Position numbers and translations under genes: made by a program | The notes under the pieces: model-generated | Told to the model about the DNA's origin: nothing | Databases searched by the model: none | Seen by the model: the letters and a program-made list of their open reading frames with translations, nothing else | Assembly (NCBI RefSeq): GCF_902499115.1 | Contig: NZ_CABVPN010000028.1 | Span: 52,466 to 116,465, forward strand | Direction: 5' to 3' | DNA length: 64,000 nt | Source of the DNA: Burkholderia diffusa | GTDB lineage: Bacteria; Pseudomonadota; Gammaproteobacteria; Burkholderiales; Burkholderiaceae | Part shown: positions 57,986-64,000 of the stretch, one piece after another | How positions within the stretch are numbered: position 1 is the first letter of the stretch | Layout of the letters: every line of letters begins with the position of its first letter

Positions 57986-58061
57986 CGCACTGACAACCCG
58001 TTCGCACGCCGGCTCGCAGATCGCGGCCGGCGCCCGAAGTTTCCTGCGAGAGATTCGCCCG

Positions 58062-58907
58062 ATGTGTCTGATTGCCTTCGACTGGCAGCCTGATGCCGCC
58101 GCCGGTCCCGTCTTTACCCTGACCGCCAACCGCGACGAATTCTTTCGCCGTACCAGTGCGCCGCTTTCGTGGTGGGAGGACGTGCCGGGCTTGCTCGCCG
58201 GCCGCGATCTGGAAGCGGGTGGCACGTGGCTCGGCGTGTCGCGCGACGGCCGGTTCGCGGCGCTGACGAATTACCGCGCGCCGTTCGACATTCGCGCGGG
58301 CGCGCCGACCCGCGGCAAGCTCGTGTCCGATTTCCTCCGCGGCCCGTCCGTCTCGCCGCTCGACTACCTCGGCGAGCTGGCCGAGCACGCGGCCGTGTAC
58401 AACGGCTTCAACCTGCTGGTCGGCGACTGGAAGCGGCGCGAACTCGCGTGGTTCTGCAATCGTGCGGCCGAAGGCGAAACCGGCGTTGCGTCGCCGGTCG
58501 CGATCGGCGCCGGCGTGCACGCGCTGTCGAACGCCCGGCTCGATACGCCCTGGCCGAAAGTCGTGCGCAAGCGCGCGGAACTCGGCACGCTGCTGACCGA
58601 CAATCCGACCCCGTCGCTCGACGAGTTGATCGAGCTGATGCGCGATCCGCACGTCGCGGACGACGACGCGCTGCCGCACACCGGCATTCCGATCGAGCGC
58701 GAGCGGGCGCTGTCGGCCGCATTCATCGAGACGCCCGAATACGGCACGCGCGGCACGACCGCGCTGCGCGTGACGATGAAGGAAGGCGTGCGGCTGACGG
58801 TCGACATCAAGGAACGCTGCGACGACGACGGCTCGCACCGCACCGTTCGGCCGGGCAGTTTCGAGCGCGCATTCACGTTCGACATCGACGCGACGCAACC
58901 GCGCTGA
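58062..58907 (+). CDS. NRDE family (TANGO2-like) protein
   Basis: 281 aa. Begins MCLIAFDW; Cys2 is the putative N-terminal nucleophile after Met removal, and TANRDEFFRR is the family-naming motif. Function unclear; eukaryotic TANGO2 is linked to haem and lipid handling. Start at ATG 58062; upstream codons to 57918 only shadow the ygfZ end. 76 nt after ygfZ, probably one unit. Confidence 0.92.
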   Translation: MCLIAFDWQPDAAAGPVFTLTANRDEFFRRTSAPLSWWEDVPGLLAGRDLEAGGTWLGVSRDGRFAALTNYRAPFDIRAGAPTRGKLVSDFLRGPSVSPLDYLGELAEHAAVYNGFNLLVGDWKRRELAWFCNRAAEGETGVASPVAIGAGVHALSNARLDTPWPKVVRKRAELGTLLTDNPTPSLDELIELMRDPHVADDDALPHTGIPIERERALSAAFIETPEYGTRGTTALRVTMKEGVRLTVDIKERCDDDGSHRTVRPGSFERAFTFDIDATQPR

Positions 58908-58924
58908 GCCTGCCGCGCGCGGCA

Positions 58925-59365
58925 CTAGGGCGTGCGCGCCATCTCGACGTGCGGCACGCCGATTTCGAGGAACGGTTCGCCGATTGCCGCGAAGCCGTGC
59001 CGCACGTAGAACGACACCGCGGCATCCTGCGCGTAGAGCCGCACGATCGGCTCGCCGCGATGCCGCGCCGCGTCCAGCAGCGCATGCAGCACGGCCGATC
59101 CCGCGCCCTGCCCGCGTGCGTCGGCCAACACCGCGACGCGGCCGATCGTGGCGGTGCGCAGCAGCCTTCCCGTCGCGACCGCGCGGCGCGCGCCGGTCGC
59201 CACATCGACACGGTAGGCAACCGCGTGCAACGACAGTGGATCCTCGTCGTCGAGTTCCCATTCCGGCGGAATCCGCTGCTCGCGCACGAACACCGCATCG
59301 CGAATACGTGCGGCATCGCCGCCCAGCACGGCCCAGTCGCCCGTTTCCACCCAGCCGTCGGTCAT
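58925..59365 (-). CDS. GNAT family N-acetyltransferase
   Basis: 146 aa. Acetyl-CoA loop GRVAVLADARGQGAGSAVL and AVSFYVRHGFAAIG motif B, like ElaA/GNAT proteins. Substrate unknown. GGAGGAAG ribosome site fixes ATG 59365. Last of a minus-strand run of small enzymes; it converges with the NRDE gene. Confidence 0.9.
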   Translation of the reverse strand: MTDGWVETGDWAVLGGDAARIRDAVFVREQRIPPEWELDDEDPLSLHAVAYRVDVATGARRAVATGRLLRTATIGRVAVLADARGQGAGSAVLHALLDAARHRGEPIVRLYAQDAAVSFYVRHGFAAIGEPFLEIGVPHVEMARTP

Positions 59366-59399
59366 CGCTTCCTCCGCGCGGCGCCGGGCGCCGCCGCCA

Positions 59400-60359
59400 T
59401 CAAACGTCGTCGAATGCGGCCTTGAGCGCCGCCACCGCGTCGGCATGCGCGGCCCGCACCTCCGGCACGTAGCCGCCCATCTTGAAGAACTCGTGGATCA
59501 TCCCCGGATAGCAGACCAGCGTAACCCTATTGCCAGCCGCGCGCAGCTTGTCCGCGTACGCGGCGCCCTCGTCGCTCAGCGGATCGTATTCGGCCGTCGC
59601 GATCCAGGCCGGGGCCACACCGGCGAACGACGGCGCGCCGCGCGTGCCGTCGAGCGGCGCGAAGCGCCAGTCGTCGCGGTCGGAGCGATCCCGCACGTAT
59701 TGCGTGAAGAACCACTGGATCGTGTCCTGCGTCAGCAGGTAGCCGTTCGCGAGCCGTCCGTGCGATTCGGTGTCCTGGTAGCCCGTCACGCCAGGATAGA
59801 TCAGCAACTGCAGCGCAAGATCGATGCCTGCGTCGCGCGCGAGCACCGCGCAGACGGTCGCGAGCGTACCGCCCGCGCTGTCGCCACCAACCGCGAGCCG
59901 CGTCACATCGATGCCGAATGCGGCAGCCTCGCGATGCAGCCAGCGCAATGCGTCGTCGGCGTCGTTCACGGCGGTCGGGAACCGGTGTTCGGGCGCGAGC
60001 CGGTAGTCGACCGACAGCACCGCGCACTGCGCGTCACGCGCGAACATGCGACACAGCGCGTCGTGCGTATCGACGCTGCCGACCGTGAAGCCGCCACCGT
60101 GGTAATAGACGAGCGCCGGCAGCGGTTCGGCGAGGCTCGGCTCGACCGGCAGAAAGAGCCGCGCGCCGATCGTGCGGCCATCGCGCGTCGGCACGACGCA
60201 GGCCTCGACCGAATGCATCGGCGCGGGCGCGACATCGAGGATCGGCGCACTCTTCTCGTACGCGGCGCGCGCCTGCTGTGGCGTCTGGTGGTGATAGGAC
60301 GGGCGTTTTGCGCGCTCGACCATGTCGAGTATCTGGGCGATCTTCGGATTCAGCGGCAT
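59400..60359 (-). CDS. Alpha/beta hydrolase, hormone-sensitive lipase family
   Basis: 319 aa. Oxyanion motif YYHGGGFTVGS, nucleophile GGDSAGG, acid in AEYDPLSDEG, histidine in PGMIHEFF. A full HSL-type esterase active site; acyl-ester substrate not predictable. ATG 60359 (MPLNPKIAQ) follows homologues. 34 nt upstream of the GNAT gene; downstream of a decayed oxidoreductase. Confidence 0.92.
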   Translation of the reverse strand: MPLNPKIAQILDMVERAKRPSYHHQTPQQARAAYEKSAPILDVAPAPMHSVEACVVPTRDGRTIGARLFLPVEPSLAEPLPALVYYHGGGFTVGSVDTHDALCRMFARDAQCAVLSVDYRLAPEHRFPTAVNDADDALRWLHREAAAFGIDVTRLAVGGDSAGGTLATVCAVLARDAGIDLALQLLIYPGVTGYQDTESHGRLANGYLLTQDTIQWFFTQYVRDRSDRDDWRFAPLDGTRGAPSFAGVAPAWIATAEYDPLSDEGAAYADKLRAAGNRVTLVCYPGMIHEFFKMGGYVPEVRAAHADAVAALKAAFDDV

Positions 60360-60420
60360 CGGTGAGGACGGCGCGTGCGGCGCCGTGAACGGACAAGCGT
60401 CACATGATGCCACGCGCGGA

Positions 60421-60723
60421 TCAGACGAGTTGCATGAGCTGCTTACCGAAATTGTGGCCTCTCAGGAGCCCGGAGAACGCGTCCGGCGCCGGCTCGAGTC
60501 CGTATGCGATCGTCGCGACGAGTTCGCCGAGCTCGGCCAGCGCGGGCGGCCATGCGTCGGGGTGTTCGAATACGATGAAGCCCTGCATCGTCAGCGGCGA
60601 ACGCAGGTTCAGGCCCGGATTCGCGAGCGGCACGGGCGGCGTTTCGACGAGCCGGAAGTTGTCGGCGCGCGCGGCGCCTTGCGGGCGCGACACGAGCGGG
60701 ATCTAGCGGCTGATCGTGTTCAT
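60421..60723 (-). pseudogene. Relic of an NADP-dependent MDR oxidoreductase
   Basis: The original start is readable at 60723: Met-Asn-Thr-Ile-Ser-Arg, then TAG (60703-60705) where homologues have Gln, then IPLVSRPQGAARADNFRLVETP as in CurA/YncB-type enzymes. After about 30 codons the reading jumps to the family's C-terminus (LRSPLTMQGFIVFEHPD), so some 230-250 codons including the NADP fold are missing. A second smaller in-frame gap lies at LVATIAYGLE, where homologues have extra residues. The end HNFGKQLMQL is intact. Not functional. Confidence 0.85.
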
Positions 60724-60785
60724 GGCTGTCTCCCTGGATTCGTTCGCAGCGTCACGCCGTCCCGTTGTGAATCCGTGCCGCAAAA

Positions 60786-60820
60786 CAAAACGGCCCCGCC
60801 TGTGACCAGGCAGGGCCGCG
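60786..60820 (-). terminator. Terminator of the Dabb-PaaI unit
   Basis: Minus strand: CGGCC-CTGCCTG stem with CAGGCGGGGCCG, loop GTCA, then TTTTGTTTTG. It separates PaaI from the relic downstream. Confidence 0.8.
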
Positions 60821-60831
60821 CGTCCCGGCGC

Positions 60832-61311
60832 TTACGCGTCGCTCGGGCCGGGCTGGGCGTCCGGCGCCGTACGCGTGCGTTGCCGCTTGATGTCGCGACC
60901 CACCGCGAGCCGCCGCATATACTTGAACGTGCCGAGCGCCTTCGCGACGAAGTTGCCGTCGCTGTCGCGCACTTCACCTTCGCAGTACGCCATCGTCGTC
61001 GAACGATGCATCACGCGTCCATATGCGCGCAATTCGCCGCGCCCGGGCTGCATGAAATTCACCTTCATCTCGACCGTGACGACGCCGACGCCGTCGTCGG
61101 TCAGGCTCCGGGCGGCCATCGCGAGCGCGATGTCCGATAGCGTCATCGTCACGCCGCCGTGCGCGATGCTCCACGTGTTCATGTGCCGCTCGTCGAGCGG
61201 CAGCACGATCTCGCTCGCGCCATCCTTCGCAGACACGAGCCGCACGCCGAGCAGATCGACGAACGGGCTTTCGATCGACGGACCATCCGTCGGGGATGCC
61301 GCGTCGCTCAT
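60832..61311 (-). CDS. PaaI family thioesterase
   Basis: 159 aa hot-dog fold. AHGGVTMTLSDIALAMA is the conserved helix with the catalytic acidic region, followed by VEMKVNFMQPGRG. Hydrolyses acyl- or aryl-CoA thioesters. Start overlaps the Dabb stop by 4 nt (ATGA). C-terminal 20 residues are basic and disordered. Confidence 0.9.
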   Translation of the reverse strand: MSDAASPTDGPSIESPFVDLLGVRLVSAKDGASEIVLPLDERHMNTWSIAHGGVTMTLSDIALAMAARSLTDDGVGVVTVEMKVNFMQPGRGELRAYGRVMHRSTTMAYCEGEVRDSDGNFVAKALGTFKYMRRLAVGRDIKRQRTRTAPDAQPGPSDA

Positions 61312-61625
61312 CGTGCTGCGCTTTCGGACAGGTAGTCGACACACTGGCGCGATTCCGCCACCGCAACGACGAATTTCTTCACTTCCTGGTGGACCGGATG
61401 CACCTGGTACGCATCGAGCGCGGCCTTGTCCGTGAAATCGGACACGAGCACGACGTCCGACGTGGCTTCGAGGCCTGGCGTCGCGATGCCGACGTCGAGT
61501 TGCAGGATGCCCGGCACGAGGTCGCGGCAGCCTTCGAGCTTTTCCTTCAGCTTCAGCGCGTTCTGCGCACGCGTGCCGCCTTCCGCCGATTCTTTCAGCT
61601 TCCACATGACGATATGTCTGATCAC
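61308..61625 (-). CDS. Dabb (stress-responsive A/B barrel) protein
   Basis: 105 aa from a GTG start. VIRHIVMWKLKE opening, then ILQLDVGIAT, VLVSDFTDKAALDAYQVHP: a dimeric alpha/beta barrel. Function unknown. The open frame continues upstream to 62027 but that part crosses into the integrase region and is non-coding. GTG 61625 is preceded by GGAGCAAC. Last backbone gene before the accessory patch. Confidence 0.88.
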   Translation of the reverse strand: MIRHIVMWKLKESAEGGTRAQNALKLKEKLEGCRDLVPGILQLDVGIATPGLEATSDVVLVSDFTDKAALDAYQVHPVHQEVKKFVVAVAESRQCVDYLSESAAR

Positions 61626-61746
61626 TTCCGTTGCTCCTGTTCGTGTTGGTTCGGCGATTCGCCTATAACCCTTACCAGTTGGGCACTTTACGCCCTTCCA
61701 CTGTTCGCTTATGTTCGCCGGAAATCGTCCCCAGCCGAGAAAAAAC

Positions 61747-61799
61747 GGGGTACAAAAGGGGGTATCATTTCGACAATCCAGAGTCGATACCCCCTTTTT
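61747..61799. repeat. 13-bp inverted repeat abutting the integrase remnant
   Basis: AAAAGGGGGTATC (61754-61766) and GATACCCCCTTTT (61786-61798) are perfect arms around 19 nt that themselves contain GAC/GTC. GGGGTAC at 61747 is a partial direct copy. G-rich GGGGGTAT repeats are common just before P4-type integrase genes and may be integrase or att sites; the hairpin could also act as a bidirectional terminator. Confidence 0.65.
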
Positions 61800-62706
61800 C
61801 ACCCTACTTAGCGACGTCAAAATCCGACAAGCGAAAGCAGGCAACAAGCCTACCAAACTTACTGACGGCAATGGACTGTATCTGTTGGTGGAGCCGACTG
61901 GCTCCAAGCTCTGGCGATACAAGTACCGAATTGCTGGGAAAGAGAATCTTTTCGCGATCGGCGAATATCCCACCATCAGCCTCCAAGACGCGCGCACGGC
62001 ACGCGACGATGCCCGTGAACTCGTCACGAAGGGGCTGCATCCGCCTCACGCGCGGCAGGAAGTGCTGTCCGCGCGCATCAACGAAGGCAAGGCAACTTTC
62101 CGCGTTGTGAGCGACGAGTGGCTGGAGAAGAAGCGCAAGACGTGGACCGAGCGGCACTTTGGCGAGATTTTGCGCATGCTCGGAGCAGACGCATACCCTT
62201 ACATCGGGAACCGCCCAATGCGCTCTACTACCGCTCACGATGTGCTCGCCTTGATGCGCCGCGTCGAAGAACGCTGCCCCCCTTCCGTAGCGGTCAAACT
62301 ACTCAGTACGTATCCAACGTGTTCCCGTACGCGGTGATCACGCTTCGTACCGATACCGATCCAGCTTCGGTGTTGCGCGGAGCAGTTCTCAAGCCACCGA
62401 CCCCACATGAGTCGAGCAACAATCAATCGGGCGCTCGACTCCACGATGCCGAATATCCCCGAGCCGATAACGGGCCATGACTTCCGAGCAATCGCGTCGA
62501 CGAACCTCCACGAGATGGGCTGGAAAGATGAAGTCGTTGAAATGCAGCTGTCGCATAAGGACAAGACTCGCTCGACGTATAACCACGCGAAGTACTTGCA
62601 AGAGCGTCGGGACATGATGCAGGCTTGGGCAAACTGGCTCGATGACATCGAGGAGGAGGCGTGCAACGGCCACGGTACTGACGCCACCTTCGTCAATGAT
62701 CGATGA
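61800..62706 (+). pseudogene. P4-family tyrosine integrase, broken
   Basis: The N-terminal DUF4102 domain reads from LLSDVKIRQAKAGNKPTKLTDG through KLWRYKYRIAGKENLFAIGEYP to VEERCPPSVAVKLL near 62300, but no ATG stands at the conserved N-terminus. Reading then moves to another frame (VFPYAVITLRTDTDPASVLRG) until about 62405, where roughly 130 codons with the catalytic Arg box are missing. The C-terminus resumes in the first frame at MSRATINRAL with GHDFRAIAS (HxxR), LSHKD and the tyrosine in STYNHAKYL. One frameshift plus one deletion: inactive. Confidence 0.88.
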
Positions 62707-63029
62707 TGCAGCAGTATCTGCGCCTTAGCTGGCAAGGCACCGTACGTAGAGACCTACACCGGTCTTTTTGGGGATGAAAATTTCTGATCTGCTGGATAAC
62801 GTCGCCATTCCCGAAAGCGGCGGCTCAACGTGCTCCGACCAAAGGAGTGTCACGGGCTTGGCTAGTTTTCGGGTGGTCGCAAACTCGCGATTATTGCGCG
62901 CGACATCCCACCGCTTCTTCTTTCATGACCGGGCGACGCTGCTAAAATTGCAGCGACATAGCCGGGGAGCCGTCCCCGTGAGAGCGCGGCCCATCGCTGG
63001 TCTGCAAAATACAAGAAGATGGATAACGC
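62707..63029. other. Spacer between integrase remnant and vgrG fragment
   Basis: 323 bp, A+T-richer than the backbone. Holds a small hairpin CGCTGC-TAAAATT-GCAGCG at 62937-62955. A 117-codon open frame starting MKISDLLDNVAIPE (62768) has only a fleeting resemblance to the N-terminus of DUF262-type proteins and then becomes unlike any protein; not called as a gene. Confidence 0.45.
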
Positions 63030-63938
63030 ATGAATATGACCCAATTGGCTCAGGCGATTCGTGGCGGCCTGATCCAGCAAGACCGCCTGCTCAAGGCGGA
63101 TATCCCGTCGTTGCCGGATAACGCGCTCGTGCCACGTCGGGCCACGACCTATTCCGAGCTTGGTCGTGACTTCAGTGTCACGATCGACGTGGTATCCACG
63201 GCGAGCGACATCGAGCTCAAAACGCTGATCGCCCAGCCGATAACACTTTGGATTCAGCAAGCGAACAAGTCTTATCTGCCGATCAACGGATACATTCATA
63301 CAGCTCGCAGGCTCGGAACTGACGGCAGCCTTTCAAGTTACCAATTAGCTTTCGCTTCATGGATGCATTTCCTCAAATTCCGCAACGATATGCGGTACTG
63401 GCAGGATGTGAGCATCGACGCCGTCATCACGGACGTATTCAATGGGCATCCACAAGCTCGAGGCCAATTCGAATTCGCGTTGCTGAAGCCGCTCCCCCCG
63501 CGCTCGTACTGCCGTCAGAGCGAGACTGATTGGAATTTTGTCCATCGATTGATGGAGGAAGAAGGCCTATTCGGTTTCTGGCGTCATGACAAGGATGGAA
63601 AGTCGCATAGGTTTGTCGTAACCGACGACATTTACTCGCTTGATGAGATGTCGCCCAAGTCGGTCGGATTCTCCAGGTCCGGCACAAGTAGCGAAACCGA
63701 CGCGTTTACGCAGTGGGCTGGGTCGCGGACATTGCAGAGTACCGTGTACACGACACGCACGTTTGACTATAAGGCACCGTCGTCTCTGGTCAATCCCAAA
63801 GGTACGACGTTGCCGACAATGGCCGGTCAAGGAAACTTGCCGGAGCAGACTGAATTCTATGAATATACCGGCGCCTACACATATTTGAACCAGGATCGCG
63901 GTGAGCATCTTTCGAGGATTCACCTAGGGAAACGCTGA
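63030..63938 (+). pseudogene. vgrG: Type VI secretion spike VgrG, N-terminal fragment
   Basis: 302 codons open, against 600-1000 in complete VgrG. Family text: ADIPSLPDNALVPRRATTYSELGRDFSVTID region, GYIHTARRLG, LASWMHF-like FASWMHFLKFR, SYCRQSETDWNFVHRLMEEEGLFGFW, and HLSRIH where the gp27-like part ends. The next codons (LGKR-stop) are not VgrG, so the gp5-like spike and C-terminal half are missing. It may have been cut by insertion of an element at about 63,920. Weak ribosome site AAGAAG. No other T6SS gene is in view. Confidence 0.85.
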
Positions 63939-64000
63939 TTAATAGGCCAACGCGCGAGCTTGTCGGCGGTGCTGACGCGCAAATTCCGGATGCCGAAGTG
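63922..64000. mobile_element. Possible insertion-sequence end interrupting vgrG
   Basis: VgrG homology stops at about 63,920 and is followed by GGGAAACGCTGATTAATAGG, which looks like a terminal inverted repeat. On the minus strand a frame open to the window edge ends LARWPINQRFPR-stop across this junction, as transposase genes often do. The element cannot be named from 80 bases. Confidence 0.35.

Noticed and set aside
60421..60693. Intact 90-aa gene instead of a pseudogene
   Set aside because: Its two ends match separated parts of one much longer enzyme and an in-frame stop lies just upstream, so decay is the better explanation.
62768..63121. 117-codon open frame starting MGMKISDLLDNVAIPE
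   Set aside because: Overlaps the vgrG start, loses any protein-like pattern after 15 residues; at most a tiny remnant.

Overview
The window is a high-GC (visibly about two-thirds G+C) proteobacterial chromosome segment. Its gene content and order, such as the rpsF-priB-rpsR-rplI-dnaB block, the clpB/nsrR/globin/moaE-moaD-moeA/thrC-hom-alaA block, and an arn operon in which ArnA is two separate proteins, point to Burkholderia sensu stricto, most likely the cepacia complex (inference from remembered gene order; no search was run). It reads as ordinary primary-chromosome backbone up to about 61.6 kb, followed by a short accessory patch to the right edge that is visibly richer in A+T.

Layout. 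1-7.4 kb: acetoin catabolism operon acoX-acoA-acoB-acoC-lipA on the minus strand, divergent from its sigma-54 activator acoR, with a textbook -24/-12 promoter and inverted-repeat activator sites between them. 7.4-9.7 kb: carboxymuconolactone-decarboxylase-like protein with an overlapping MerR regulator, a ComEA-like helix-hairpin-helix protein with a basic tail, and YidB. 9.8-14 kb: clpB with a sigma-32 promoter, and an Rrf2/NsrR regulator divergent from a truncated haemoglobin. 14-20.4 kb: molybdopterin genes moaE, moaD and moeA, then thrC, hom and alaA. 20.7-28.5 kb: a small Mth938-domain protein and the complete L-Ara4N lipid A modification operon arnT-arnE-arnB-arnC-arnA(formyltransferase)-arnA(decarboxylase)-arnD. 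28.6-34.2 kb: bcp, PIN-PhoH ATPase, NlpC/P60 lipoprotein, pit plus its DUF47 partner. 34.4-37.4 kb: dnaB, rplI, rpsR, priB, rpsF. 37.6-40.2 kb: an ECF sigma/anti-sigma pair and a LysR regulator divergent from 40.4-44 kb gcl-hyi-glxR (glyoxylate to glycerate). 44.4-53.3 kb: mixed small envelope and stress genes (kbp, ansA, psiF, a SYLF lipoprotein, glycosyltransferase, AAA ATPase, MscS channel, Rap1a-like and ankyrin secreted proteins). 53.3-58.9 kb: tatD, holB, tmk, mltG, and divergent ygfZ and NRDE. 58.9-61.6 kb: a minus-strand run of GNAT, esterase, a decayed oxidoreductase, PaaI thioesterase and Dabb protein.

61.7-64 kb is a scar of mobile DNA. It holds a P4-type integrase gene broken by a frameshift and an internal deletion and preceded by a 13-bp inverted repeat, then the first 300 or so codons of a type VI secretion vgrG that stops abruptly at a sequence resembling an insertion-element end.

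I did not find a convincing undescribed multi-gene system. The observations most worth a second look are the aco control region, the doubly deleted oxidoreductase relic, the integrase/vgrG junctions, the nsrR-globin control region with its palindrome, the PIN-PhoH protein with a long low-complexity N-terminus, and the ComEA-like protein with a histone H1-like tail. No rRNA, tRNA or CRISPR array was recognised.
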